In this document: positions 45,978 to 54,485 of the stretch, piece after piece
Numbering within the stretch: position 1 is the first letter of the stretch
How the letters are laid out: every line of letters begins with the position of its first letter
Assembly (NCBI RefSeq): GCF_010882175.1
Contig: NZ_WKLH01000001.1
Coordinates: 1,510,021 to 1,574,020 of the forward strand
Source: Mangrovibacterium lignilyticum
GTDB taxonomy: Bacteria; Bacteroidota; Bacteroidia; Bacteroidales; Prolixibacteraceae
DNA: 64,000 bases
Direction of reading: 5' to 3'
Notes under the pieces: generated by a model
What the model saw: only the letters and a program-made list of their open reading frames with translations
What the model was told of the DNA's origin: nothing
Databases searched by the model: none
Made by a program: the position numbers and the translations under genes

Positions 45978-46265
45978 ATGTACATTACAAACTTCCAACA
46001 TTTTCTTGATGAACAGGGCAATATTCCAGTTACCATGCCCAAAGAAGCCAGAGAACTTGCCAATTTTTTTGCTTTACTTGTTGATGATGCATCTCTTGAA
46101 GATTATGATGCAGCACCTACAATCAGATGCATCGAAAAAAATTGCGAAGGCTTAATCATTCCAATAATGGTTTTCGATACCGATGAAATTCATTGGTCCT
46201 GCACTCGCTGTGAAGCAAAAGGAATAATTACTGGCTGGCAAGGAACGAAATGGGACAACAGGTAA
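45978..46265 (+). CDS. Hypothetical protein with a zinc-ribbon-like Cys pattern
   Basis: 95 aa. An acidic N-terminal half (KEARELANFFALLVDDASLEDYD) is followed by IRCIEKNCEGLIIPIMVFDTDEIHWSCTRCEAKG, with Cys at about 54, 59, 80 and 83: C-x4-C and C-x2-C knuckles typical of a zinc ribbon. Probably a small regulatory or adaptor protein in the same transcript as the upstream gene. No named family. Convergent with the DUF3024 gene 4 bp away. Confidence 0.6.
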   Translation: MYITNFQHFLDEQGNIPVTMPKEARELANFFALLVDDASLEDYDAAPTIRCIEKNCEGLIIPIMVFDTDEIHWSCTRCEAKGIITGWQGTKWDNR

Positions 46266-46269
46266 ATCT

Positions 46270-46614
46270 TTAGCCCCAAAAGCATCCATATTTATCTTCA
46301 CCTATAACCTTTAACATTTGGTCTGCACCTTTAATATCGGTTTCAGTATCATATGCTTCCCATTTGCCACTTGCACGTTTCCAATAAAGCTTCCAAAGCT
46401 CTTTTGATTTTACATACCTTGCTTTAGCTATCGGTGACTGAATGAATTCACTTGGGTTGTTCCACCGTGGCCGCATTTCGAAGATTTCAAGCACATTATT
46501 ATTGTATGTGTAACCGATATCAACTTTATTCCTTATTTCAACAGGTGGTCGTTTGGATTCAACAAACTGCTTTATTTGAGCTTCAGTAAAATCTATAGTT
46601 TTCCCTTCTGTCAT
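46270..46614 (-). CDS. DUF3024 family protein
   Basis: 114 aa. SPIAKARYVKSKELWKLYWKRASGKWEAYD (about 64-93) and the terminal LKVIGEDKYGCFWG fit DUF3024, a small family of unknown function with a conserved W-x-LYW-x-R motif, often found beside restriction or mobile genes. It has its own minus-strand promoter region upstream of 46614. The role in this island is unknown. Confidence 0.7.
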   Translation of the reverse strand: MTEGKTIDFTEAQIKQFVESKRPPVEIRNKVDIGYTYNNNVLEIFEMRPRWNNPSEFIQSPIAKARYVKSKELWKLYWKRASGKWEAYDTETDIKGADQMLKVIGEDKYGCFWG

Positions 46615-46662
46615 TTGGATAAGAATTTGTTTAAAGGTAGCAAACCAAATCTATCTAAATAG

Positions 46663-46689
46663 AATGGCCAGAATACATTACTGGCCATT
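46663..46689 (-). terminator. Candidate terminator of the DUF6291 gene
   Basis: A 9-bp perfect stem AATGGCCAG (46663-46671) / CTGGCCATT (46681-46689), 31 bp after the stop of the minus-strand gene. The trailing sequence on that strand (CTATTTAG) is only moderately T-rich. Confidence 0.5.
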
Positions 46690-46719
46690 AACATTTTTTC
46701 AATCGAATGTAGAAAATTA

Positions 46720-47586
46720 CTAAACTTTATCCAGGTTGAAGTTCTTGATTGTATTAATAAAAGAATCAAGATTTTCTAGTAGTTGGAATAAATTAATATT
46801 GTTTTCTGTTACATATTCATTTGGAATATCTTGATATACATCATTGAGAATCATATTGATAACATCATAATTTATAGTGTATGCAATCTTTCTATGTACT
46901 TGCTTATAAATAGTATTCAATTCATTGAAAACAAAATGGTTAGATTTATTTTTCAATTCAAAAATATTTTGAATAAAAATATCAAGTTCATCATGAGTAA
47001 TAATATCTCTTCCAAATTCTGTTGGATTGTATCTTTTGAATAGTGATTCATCTATATCCAATATAATATCTAAATTCAATCTATTATTCTTAAATATAGT
47101 TTCACGATTAATTTTATTTCCAACTTTACTTTTATCCTTATCTTCTTTTCTATTCTCAATTATCTTTTCACTATTATCCTTTTCCTCTTCACTTTTAACT
47201 ATTTCCTCTTTTCTCTTATCACTTATCTCTTTACTATTATCTCTTATCGGGTTTTCTGGGTTATCATTTAAAACCATATGGTTTTTTTTATAACCATCAG
47301 GATTCATTGGTTCCTTATCTTTTTTAGGTCTACCCCCAAGTTTCCCATTTTCCTGGTTCTTACGAACCTTCTCAACATACTTTCTGTGATTTTCTTCCAA
47401 CGCTATTTTAACACTATTCCAAACTAGTTTATCAGGTATAGTTTCAAGCTGGATATCGTCACCAGTATGGTAGTTTATCAGGTTATTAATAAACCTTCTT
47501 AGCTCAGCATCATTTAACAATTCAATCTGTTCTTTCCAACTAAAGTAGAACATGAAGCTTTTTCTTTCAATATCATTTGCTTCCAT
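46720..47586 (-). CDS. DUF6291 protein (phage/plasmid replication-type)
   Basis: 288 aa. The N-terminal ~85 residues (SFMFYFSWKEQIELLNDAELRRFINNLINYHTGDD, then LVWNSVKIALEENHRKYVEKVRKNQENGKLGGRPKK) match DUF6291, the N-terminal domain of mobile-element replication-associated proteins. A long charged, disordered linker rich in K, E, D and S follows (about 95-165), then a C-terminal helical domain. Likely part of the island's replication or maintenance functions. Its composition is strongly AT-rich. Confidence 0.72.
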   Translation of the reverse strand: MEANDIERKSFMFYFSWKEQIELLNDAELRRFINNLINYHTGDDIQLETIPDKLVWNSVKIALEENHRKYVEKVRKNQENGKLGGRPKKDKEPMNPDGYKKNHMVLNDNPENPIRDNSKEISDKRKEEIVKSEEEKDNSEKIIENRKEDKDKSKVGNKINRETIFKNNRLNLDIILDIDESLFKRYNPTEFGRDIITHDELDIFIQNIFELKNKSNHFVFNELNTIYKQVHRKIAYTINYDVINMILNDVYQDIPNEYVTENNINLFQLLENLDSFINTIKNFNLDKV

Positions 47587-47767
47587 ATTAAAAATAAAGT
47601 GCCTCCAAACTTCCCTGGTGCAGCAGTTCAGTAGGAGGCCTTAAAAGTATCTTATAAACCGTTTCTGCACTTGGTTGTAAATAAAATATACATAATTTAT
47701 TTTACAAAACCAAGAGGCTCCCTCGTAAAATTATATAATTCTACCTGATTTATTTTCAAATAACCAT

Positions 47768-48424
47768 TCAGGAGGCTTTAACCACATTGGTACATGGGGA
47801 ATAGTATTCTGGAATAACTGTCTTATTATGAACTTCATCCCAAAAACGCTCAAAAACCAATGCAGCACGACCGATAGATTCATTCTGGCTTTCAAACAGC
47901 ATTTCTCTTGTAATAAATGTTTTGCAGTTAAACCAATTTGAATTTGACTCCTGATATCCCAATATAACTCCATCTGTAGTATATCCTAAAAACCGATTAT
48001 CATTATAGGGAAAATCGAAACTTATAATAGTATTTCTCAGCATGTACTCTTTCAAAATATCGAGTTTCAATTTTAGTTTGCTACTAAGAAAACGTTCGTT
48101 GTATCTTTCTAAAAAGTGACCAAAATAATGAGTTATTAGGAGAATGGGGGCGATGGATACCATAACTGCATTAAATCGATTTCTGTCAAGGTAGTAGCAA
48201 AACATTACCCAAGAAGGGTCTCTTTTCAAATAATCGATGCCCACTAACCAATTGTTATATTGTTTTGTTCTAAACTCAAAGGCTTGGTAGTAGCGTTTGC
48301 TTCTATTTCTAAGTGCAGCCCTTCTCATCTTTGGTAAAGCTTTATCAACAAAACCTTCAACATTTCTAAGGTCTTTGAACAACTCTTCTGAAATTTCTTC
48401 AATATTCATCGTGTTGGTTATCAT
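47768..48424 (-). CDS. Hypothetical protein, possibly C-terminally frameshifted
   Basis: 218 aa, family not recognised. Basic N-terminus (KALPKMRRAALRNRSKRYYQAFEFRTKQYNNWL), a hydrophobic stretch at about 85-103 (FNAVMVSIAPILLITHYFGHF) that may be buried, and an IISFDFPYNDNRFLGYT region. The end ...VIPEYYSPCTNVVKAS looks unnatural. The overlapping frame reads IPHVPMWLKPPEWLFENKSGRII and stops at 47731, so a one-base shift near 47815-47825 may have altered the C-terminus. Confidence 0.55.
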   Translation of the reverse strand: MITNTMNIEEISEELFKDLRNVEGFVDKALPKMRRAALRNRSKRYYQAFEFRTKQYNNWLVGIDYLKRDPSWVMFCYYLDRNRFNAVMVSIAPILLITHYFGHFLERYNERFLSSKLKLKLDILKEYMLRNTIISFDFPYNDNRFLGYTTDGVILGYQESNSNWFNCKTFITREMLFESQNESIGRAALVFERFWDEVHNKTVIPEYYSPCTNVVKAS

Positions 48425-48477
48425 GATTTCAAAATTTTAAATTGGTTTATATTCTACTATTCTCTACGTCGAATGAA

Positions 48478-49059
48478 TCAATACAAAATGCCAGCATCGC
48501 TCCAGTCAAATCTGTTTTTGATACCGAATTCGTTTCTTGATATTTCGACCCCAGCTACGATATTCTTCAAGTGAGAAATACGTTTGTATTTGCGGCTAAA
48601 CGTGTGAATGGAATAGTAGAAAAAACCGTCTTCAATCTTTTGAGTCTTCAGATAAAAACCGATATAGTATTTGGGGCCATTCTTACCTTCCCCATAGCAT
48701 CCAATTAGAAGATGGTCACCTTCCTGGTTCTTTCTTTCAAAATAGATATCTAGAAATCTACTTTCAAATTTCTTTTTATCCTGGTAACGTTGTGGGACGT
48801 TTTTAAGAGCATCAGGCTCATCACTAGGATTAACGCAGACCCATTTTAGATTCTTCAGGTCCTGTAGCCTGTTGATGAATGTTGCATTTTCATAACCAGC
48901 ACTGTTATTCAATACAAAAATCATTATCTCGTTTTTAAAACGATTTTGCAATACCGCATTATAACCAGATGGCTTATTACTGATTACTTGGTTTTGCCCT
49001 TCAATTACTTGATTTTTGATTTTGGAGACTATAGCTCCGTTTTTAATAATTTGATTCAT
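48478..49059 (-). CDS. Hypothetical protein with leader shared with the radical SAM gene
   Basis: 193 aa, unrecognised. It starts MNQIIKNGAIVSKIKNQVI; the next gene upstream starts with TNGATVSKITKPAF, so both share an NGA(I/T)VSKI segment, and the DNA at that point is similar too. The middle contains HLLIGCYGEGKNGPKYYIGFYLKTQ. The promoter carries shared operator copy B, 78 bp upstream of the ATG. Shared promoter and leader suggest a duplicated control region and joint expression with the radical SAM protein. Confidence 0.6.
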   Translation of the reverse strand: MNQIIKNGAIVSKIKNQVIEGQNQVISNKPSGYNAVLQNRFKNEIMIFVLNNSAGYENATFINRLQDLKNLKWVCVNPSDEPDALKNVPQRYQDKKKFESRFLDIYFERKNQEGDHLLIGCYGEGKNGPKYYIGFYLKTQKIEDGFFYYSIHTFSRKYKRISHLKNIVAGVEISRNEFGIKNRFDWSDAGILY

Positions 49060-49137
49060 ATTTTTGGTTTTTATTTACTTTACAAAACTCCACATAAAAG
49101 ATTGATAATAAAAGAAATGCGATATCCCACGGATACC

Positions 49138-49151
49138 ATGTAATATTACAC
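49138..49151. promoter_or_regulatory. Shared palindromic operator, copy B
   Basis: ATGTAATATTACAC, 13 of 14 bases of the palindrome in copies A and C. Exactly 50 nt separate it from the minus-strand TTTTG box at 49083-49087, and 78 bp from the start at 49059. Confidence 0.75.
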
Positions 49152-49269
49152 GGCCGTTAGTTCTTTTATGGTCGCAGGATATTTTTGGGGTGTTCTTTGC
49201 AATGCTGCTTGATTTTGGATTATTAAACCCCTACAAGGGTATTCCGAAACCCTGAATTATCGACCATCC

Positions 49270-50076
49270 TTATGCTTGTGATTTAATTACCTTTTGGATA
49301 CTGTCTTTCCATTTAATCTTCGAGCAATCCTTATATTGATTGACAAGTTTATTTACCCACTCTATCGACTGCCCCGCCATCAATTGGTTTGCCTTGCACT
49401 GAGTGTCATAATCGTTCCCACCATTGCTGCTTAGTCGTTGCCTTAACATATTTGGCAATCCTACCCAGATATCTCCTGTTATATAGTTGGTACACCTATC
49501 AATAACATACTCAGGATTCAGGTCAAGACACGGCTCAATAGATAGGCTGGTTTTGAATCCAATGATATTGGCGTACATCAATGAAGCTAAGCGTTCTTCG
49601 AATGATGGGGCGTTAGGTTCCCAGAATTTAAGTATATCGCTATCGCTGGAACCAATAGTAAATCGAAACATGATTTGCTCTTTAAAGCATTCTAGTTCGT
49701 GGGATAACGACTTCACAACTTCCAAACGGGGTTTGGTTACTATTAGAACCTCGTTACCCGCAATTAAAAGCTTTCGAAGGGTTTCAAGACAGATATCTAA
49801 ACTTTGTGGGGTAATGTCATGGCTTGATGGAAACATGATTCTTCCATCAATCTTTTTGAAATTTTTGGGGAGTTTGCTGGAATTGACTTCTTCTATTTTC
49901 CAAGTCTCTGAAGTCTTCCGATTAAAACGTATTGCCATTGATTTTGCATAGCAATACTTGCAGTCATTTTCGCAACCTGAAATGCAATTTACGTTCTTAA
50001 CTGCCCATTCTTTTGTACCGAATGCTGGTTTCGTGATTTTGGAGACCGTAGCTCCATTTGTTTTACTTTGTACCAT
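49270..50076 (-). CDS. Radical SAM protein (spore photoproduct lyase-like)
   Basis: 268 aa. The Fe-S motif CENDCKYCYAK (about residues 33-43) is the CxxxCxxC radical SAM signature. Further family-like segments are GRIMFPSSHDITP (about 78-90), NEVLIVTKPRLEVV, FRFTIGSSDSDILKFWEPNAPSFEERLASL and TSLSIEPCLD, typical of the SPL-like DUF5131-type group found in phages and mobile elements. Substrate unknown; DNA or nucleotide modification is a reasonable guess. The promoter carries the strongest copy (C) of the shared palindrome. Confidence 0.82.
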   Translation of the reverse strand: MVQSKTNGATVSKITKPAFGTKEWAVKNVNCISGCENDCKYCYAKSMAIRFNRKTSETWKIEEVNSSKLPKNFKKIDGRIMFPSSHDITPQSLDICLETLRKLLIAGNEVLIVTKPRLEVVKSLSHELECFKEQIMFRFTIGSSDSDILKFWEPNAPSFEERLASLMYANIIGFKTSLSIEPCLDLNPEYVIDRCTNYITGDIWVGLPNMLRQRLSSNGGNDYDTQCKANQLMAGQSIEWVNKLVNQYKDCSKIKWKDSIQKVIKSQA

Positions 50077-50155
50077 AACTTTTGATTTTTAATTATGACA
50101 CAAATATTTCACTAATTGACTGATAGTGAAACTACTGTAACATTACGCAAACTCC

Positions 50156-50169
50156 ATGTAATATTACAT
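50156..50169. promoter_or_regulatory. Shared palindromic operator, copy C
   Basis: ATGTAATATTACAT inside a 16-bp perfect palindrome CATGTAATATTACATG (50155-50170). A degenerate copy, TGTAACATTACG, lies at 50136-50147. The minus-strand ATTTG box (50101-50105) is 50 nt away and the ATG of the radical SAM gene 79 bp away. Confidence 0.8.
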
Positions 50170-50174
50170 GAAAC

Positions 50175-51278
50175 TTATTCTTCTAGGAAAGATGGGTCTA
50201 TCTGGACATTATCGGGTGAGATATTGATTTTAAAAACCGAAGTTTTGTCTTCAAGCGAGACTCTGTTGATGGCATAAAGACTGCTCAGGATTTCCCCCAA
50301 TTCAGTCTTTAAAGCACTCTTCACCATTGACTTATTCTTGTCTAGAGTCGATTGAAATTTTTCAATTTTAATACCTTCCTTGGTCTTAGAACAACACATT
50401 CTGGTTATTGATTCAGATATTGATTCAGAATCAAACTTGTCTCGTTTTAAAACCTTGTAAATCTGCTTTACTTCTTCAACTCTACGACACAAGTCAATCC
50501 TCGATATACCGTCTGGATTCTTTAGGAAAAAGATATATAGTGTCTTGGGAAGTTCCGTCATGTCTACCTGTCGTTCACCGATGATAACATTACCATCTGA
50601 ATCGATTCTGATAACATCAGATTGATGCTTGCGCCTTATTCGCTTGGAAGTAATGAATTCCTTCCTGATATGCTCTGTAATCTCAAGTATGTGGGCAATC
50701 ACATTATCACTAACACCTTCCTTTAATGCTCTGTTGTAACAAGAATCACAGATATCGGCCGATTTAAGCTTGATTAATATCTCTGATTTCTCATCACAAA
50801 AATCATTGATACATCCAATCGATTTCATGTGAATATTTGGCTCTGTTTCATAGTTGTCGATATCCAGTTTAATCAATGACTGGAATATGTTCTCAACGCA
50901 TTGGTGTGCGATACCAAATTTTGCGTCAACATTTGAAATCAGGTCCCATTCTACACCATGTACGAAGACGTCCTTTTTATTAAACGCACTGAACCATTCT
51001 TCACAGTTCTGAATAGAGGTAATTACAATTAAAAAGTCTTCTTGAGCAATCCTGTTCAGCAACCTAACAGCGGACAAATACCTAAAGAACACTTCAAATT
51101 CCAGACTTTGAAGTGTATTAATGTTGGCGAACTTATCATTGATTATTAATGACTGTTCAACCGTGAATGGTTCCAGATAGTGAAAGCTCATTTCGCCTGG
51201 AATCTTAGCTAGCAACTCAACAACTTCTCTAAGCTTGTCTGTCGAGAATTCAGGGGTGCAGGTGATATGGATATTCAT
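50175..51278 (-). CDS. Zinc-ribbon and winged-helix-like protein
   Basis: 367 aa. A four-Cys knuckle, C-x4-C-x16-C-x2-C (CINDFC ... ICDSC), sits at about residues 154-180. The C-terminal region LPKTLYIFFLKNPDGISRIDL (about 243-263) followed by IYKVLKRD and SESITRMC resembles the winged-helix domain of a Bacteroidota regulator-like family (LPxTLYxxFLxxPxGI). The N-terminal half (FHYLEPFTVEQSLIINDKFANI) is unrecognised. It could be the regulator that binds the shared palindrome, which is an inference from location only. Divergent from the gene at 51423. Confidence 0.6.
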   Translation of the reverse strand: MNIHITCTPEFSTDKLREVVELLAKIPGEMSFHYLEPFTVEQSLIINDKFANINTLQSLEFEVFFRYLSAVRLLNRIAQEDFLIVITSIQNCEEWFSAFNKKDVFVHGVEWDLISNVDAKFGIAHQCVENIFQSLIKLDIDNYETEPNIHMKSIGCINDFCDEKSEILIKLKSADICDSCYNRALKEGVSDNVIAHILEITEHIRKEFITSKRIRRKHQSDVIRIDSDGNVIIGERQVDMTELPKTLYIFFLKNPDGISRIDLCRRVEEVKQIYKVLKRDKFDSESISESITRMCCSKTKEGIKIEKFQSTLDKNKSMVKSALKTELGEILSSLYAINRVSLEDKTSVFKINISPDNVQIDPSFLEE

Positions 51279-51422
51279 TGTTAGGTTGAATCAAATTGAA
51301 GCGATAATACTAACAAAAAATCTCGAAACTGATTATTGTCTCTGGCACCAAAATCAATAATTATTGCCGAAGCAACTTTTATCTCTGAAATCCATAGACG
51401 ATAATATACTCGGTTCTTTATT

Positions 51423-52031
51423 ATGGAATTCAAATACTCATCAAAACAGATAATTTTCGACCTGAAGAACATGAGGTCCTTCGCCCGTCAACTGCTTGGG
51501 AAAGGGAAAAGATACGATTACTTTCTACAGCAGCTACTTGGCTTCGATTACTTTAAGGAGGATGGTTATTTGCCGATTAGTTTAAAAGAAATTGAGCAAA
51601 CCACTGGATTGCCATACACAAAAATAAGAACCTACCTTCACCTCATATACGAAGATTTGCTAGAACATGAAAAGAACCACCTTGACTTATCCGTTCATAA
51701 AGTGGAGTACACTTTCAGCATGCATTACTTCGAACAGTATGCAGAATTAACAGTTAACCATCTCTGCGTCATTCCTCGTGTGGGTGAGCAGGTGAATATC
51801 CCCTTCTTTAGGGCAAAAGTAGGCACAACCACATTTTTCGTTGACTCGATTCATCATAGGCTGACTCACAACAAACACATTGTTGAAATCAATTTAAGCC
51901 CTGGATACTACAATTATTATTGGAAGTTTCGCAAAGACGAAGCATATGAAAAAGGTGAAATATCGATACACGAATATTACATGGACAATGAATATGAACT
52001 AAAAGAGAAACTTAAACTTCGCAAGTGGTAA
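51423..52031 (+). CDS. Hypothetical protein with HTH-like N-terminal half
   Basis: 202 aa, unrecognised. Residues about 50-90 (LPISLKEIEQTTGLPYTKIRTYLHLIYEDLLEHEK) look like a winged helix-turn-helix. The C-terminal half is strand-rich (VNIPFFRAKVGTTTFFVDSIHHRL...HIVEINLSPGYYNYYWKF). Divergent from the zinc-ribbon gene with a 144-bp shared upstream region. It could be an island regulator. Confidence 0.6.
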   Translation: MEFKYSSKQIIFDLKNMRSFARQLLGKGKRYDYFLQQLLGFDYFKEDGYLPISLKEIEQTTGLPYTKIRTYLHLIYEDLLEHEKNHLDLSVHKVEYTFSMHYFEQYAELTVNHLCVIPRVGEQVNIPFFRAKVGTTTFFVDSIHHRLTHNKHIVEINLSPGYYNYYWKFRKDEAYEKGEISIHEYYMDNEYELKEKLKLRKW

Positions 52032-52214
52032 ATACCTCAACGATCCAGTGTATTCAATGAAAATCACAGAATCTACCTTGCGAGCTATCAAAATCACTAA
52101 CTTATCCATAAATCGTTCGACACTTCACCTTTAAATAGACGATTAATAGCCAACTTGAGTTGAATCTCTATATTCAATCAAAAACAAGAGCGTCCTCTAA
52201 ATTCTATGAAGTTC

Positions 52215-52532
52215 TCAACTCCTTCGTCCGACTTTGAAACTTCGCTTGAATTCCTCCCTTGCCTGAAAGGAATAGAAGATTGGTCCATTACCTCCTAAAC
52301 GATAATATTCCAACCCCTTATCCCGATAGTTCTTAGTGGTTCTCTTACTTACTCCCCAATTTCGCATCAAAGTAGCATTGTCCCAATCTGAATTCTGATT
52401 ACTAAGTTGCTGCTCTAATAGATCCAAACGTTTGTTCTGCTCTTGAATTTTCTTTTCCAAGTGTTGAATAAGGTAAGCGTAATCCTGATTAATTGCCACG
52501 CGGACCTCCTTTCCCCCAATTAGTTCTAGCAT
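52215..52532 (-). CDS. Excisionase-like HTH protein 1
   Basis: 105 aa. An N-terminal coiled coil (YLIQHLEKKIQEQNKRLDLLEQQL, about 20-43) precedes an HTH_17 / MerR-like domain (LMRNWGVSKRTTKNYRDKGLEYYRLGGNGPIFYSFQAREEF, about 56-97). Such paired proteins next to Bacteroidetes integrases act as excisionase/directionality factors in known elements. It overlaps the next upstream gene by 44 bp. Confidence 0.8.
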   Translation of the reverse strand: MLELIGGKEVRVAINQDYAYLIQHLEKKIQEQNKRLDLLEQQLSNQNSDWDNATLMRNWGVSKRTTKNYRDKGLEYYRLGGNGPIFYSFQAREEFKRSFKVGRRS

Positions 52533-52803
52533 CTAATGCTCTAACAACTCCCTCATAAGGATACAACCAAGTACCACTTGATAAATGTGTTGATGGTATA
52601 TCACCATTAATTCTAATCTGCTGTAATGTTGCAGGTGAAATACCTAACATTGAACAGACATCACTAGACCTTAGCCACTGCTTTGGCGTTCTTGACTCAA
52701 ATTCTGACTCAATTCTTTTATAAACTCTTTCGGCTATTAATTGGACTGCCTCTTCATCCTTTACTTTAATTTTGGACATAATTCTTCCATGAATTAATGT
52801 CAA
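52489..52803 (-). CDS. Excisionase-like HTH protein 2
   Basis: 104 aa; the true start is probably the second Met (residue 9, MSKIKVKDEEAVQLIAERV, ATG at 52779). HTH_17 domain: QWLRSSDVCSMLGISPATLQQIRINGDIPSTHLSSGTWLYPYEGVVRAL (about 43-91), the 'helix-turn-helix domain-containing protein' typical beside Bacteroidetes integrases. The 3' end overlaps the next gene by 44 bp, so both are made together. It lies between the integrase and the cargo, as expected for an excision module. Confidence 0.8.
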   Translation of the reverse strand: MTLIHGRIMSKIKVKDEEAVQLIAERVYKRIESEFESRTPKQWLRSSDVCSMLGISPATLQQIRINGDIPSTHLSSGTWLYPYEGVVRALDARTNWGKGGPRGN

Positions 52804-52961
52804 AAGGAGAAAAGGTGTCGGTAATGAATATTAGAAACGACAGGCCTGGTGATTTTAGGCCAGCACTACCTTAAGACAGGTTAATAATTTATTTTAATGA
52901 ACTCAAGTCATTTGCGACTTTTCAAAATATTAACGAAAAAAATCGAGAAAACGAAATTTTG

Positions 52962-54221
52962 CTACATAATTTTCCTTACTCTTTCATCATTTTGTCCTTC
53001 GTCTCCACCCTGCAACCTTTTTTCAAGTTTACTCATATCATCAATCACCTTAGTATCAGTAGTTCTTGCATAAATCTGAGTAGTACTCAAATTTTTATGT
53101 GCCAACATTTGTTTAACCGACTCAATCGATACACCATTCTGCAACGTCACTGTGGTCGCAAATGTGTGACGCCCCAAGTGCATAGTAATATGCTTATTGA
53201 TTTCACATAGTTCTGCAATCTCTCCCAAGTACGAATTCAGTTTCTGGTTACTTCGAATTGGAAGTAGTTTTTCATCAGCAATGCATTCTGGATCTTCTGC
53301 GTATTTGTCGATTATTGCTTTCGCCTGACTTAGCAATGGAACAGTAGCCCTCACCCCCGTTTTTTGACGCTCGTAACGCAAACAAATTCGACCATTTATA
53401 TCAACAGCCAAATTGTCACGAGTTAAATGTTTTAGATCAGAATATGAAAGACCAGTATAACACACAAAAACAAAGACATCTCGAACTTCTCCAAGCCTTT
53501 TTATCCGAAACGTTTTTGTCTCAATCGTTTTCAATTCTCCCAACGTCAAATAACCACGATCCACTTCTTTGTAAGATGTTTGATACCCAAAGAATGGGTC
53601 AAACCGAATATATCTAAGTTTCTGAGCGTAGTGTAACACCTTTTTCAATTGCTTAAGATATTTCGCAACTGTGTTCTCGGAAAGACCGTATTCAGTCAAC
53701 AAAAAATTTTCAAAACGACTTATAAAACTGATGTCAAGCTTAGCTAACTCGAAATCATTTGATTTGTAATGTTTCTTTAAAAAAGACTTCAATCGATCAA
53801 GTGTGGTCACATATTGGTTGTATGTTGATTGCGAATACTTATGCCCGAGTGACTGTTCTACCAACTTATTACTCTCCTGAAAAACCTGAACTAATGTAAA
53901 CACATCAGACTTGCCTGATTTAAGTTTTACTTTAAAATCGTCTATCGAGTAATTCTTACCACTAGCCACAAATTGGTTATGGTATCTATTAATCTGGTTT
54001 TTAAGTTCCTCCAGGGATTTATTGGTTATTTGAGCTTCTTCACTTCTCCCTTTTACTTGTTGAAGCCTAGAATCCCACTGTTTTTCAGATACGAACTTAT
54101 TAGTTGCTGTCTCAAATCGCTCACCATCCACAGTGATTCTTAAATAAACAGGTGCTTCTCCGCTCTTTCTGGATTTGTTTTTTTTGAGCTGAAAACTAAC
54201 AGCATAATTTACTTTCTCCAT
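52962..54221 (-). CDS. Tyrosine integrase of the island
   Basis: 419 aa. The N-terminal arm-binding domain (VNYAVSFQLKKNKSRKSGEAPVYLRITVDGERFE) and SAM-like core-binding domain precede the catalytic domain: FVFVCYTGLSYSDLKHL (about 247-263; Ser replaces the usual first Arg, common in Bacteroidetes integrases), HLGRHTFAT (H-x-x-R, about 343), LAHKNLSTTQIYAR (H and Tyr nucleophile near 384). It lies 270 bp from the tRNA-Asn it targets, on the same strand, and is intact, so mobility is plausible. Confidence 0.95.
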   Translation of the reverse strand: MEKVNYAVSFQLKKNKSRKSGEAPVYLRITVDGERFETATNKFVSEKQWDSRLQQVKGRSEEAQITNKSLEELKNQINRYHNQFVASGKNYSIDDFKVKLKSGKSDVFTLVQVFQESNKLVEQSLGHKYSQSTYNQYVTTLDRLKSFLKKHYKSNDFELAKLDISFISRFENFLLTEYGLSENTVAKYLKQLKKVLHYAQKLRYIRFDPFFGYQTSYKEVDRGYLTLGELKTIETKTFRIKRLGEVRDVFVFVCYTGLSYSDLKHLTRDNLAVDINGRICLRYERQKTGVRATVPLLSQAKAIIDKYAEDPECIADEKLLPIRSNQKLNSYLGEIAELCEINKHITMHLGRHTFATTVTLQNGVSIESVKQMLAHKNLSTTQIYARTTDTKVIDDMSKLEKRLQGGDEGQNDERVRKIM

Positions 54222-54369
54222 TTTTTCAATTTTTAATTTTAATTGATGAAAAAATGTATCCTAATTCGAGCGGTTTTCGAGGTGCAAAAAGAGGTAAAAA
54301 GAAGCAATACAATGAACTATATATCAACAATCTAACCTCGCCAGCGAGACCTATTCCGCAGTTTTCACA

Positions 54370-54395
54370 AATAGGTCTCGATTTTAACACCTTTT
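54370..54395. repeat. 26-bp internal direct repeat near right att
   Basis: Identical to 3698-3723. It lies between the integrase promoter and the tRNA terminator, 90 bp inside the right att copy. See the left copy for interpretation. Confidence 0.85.
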
Positions 54396-54436
54396 ATTTC
54401 GAGTATTTTCGAAAATTTCGGGTTGGCTAAAAACAA

Positions 54437-54470
54437 AAAGAGCCTGAAAATCATCGATTTCAAGCTCTTT
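54437..54470 (-). terminator. Element-supplied terminator of tRNA-Asn
   Basis: Stem AAAGAGC(C/T)TGAAA / TTTCAAGCTCTTT, read on the minus strand and ending in TTTTTGTTT, 25 bp downstream of the tRNA. It replaces the chromosomal terminator now stranded at 3601-3625, so the island brought both the tRNA 3' end and a terminator. Confidence 0.75.
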
Positions 54471-54485
54471 CAAAAATTTTGTTGT

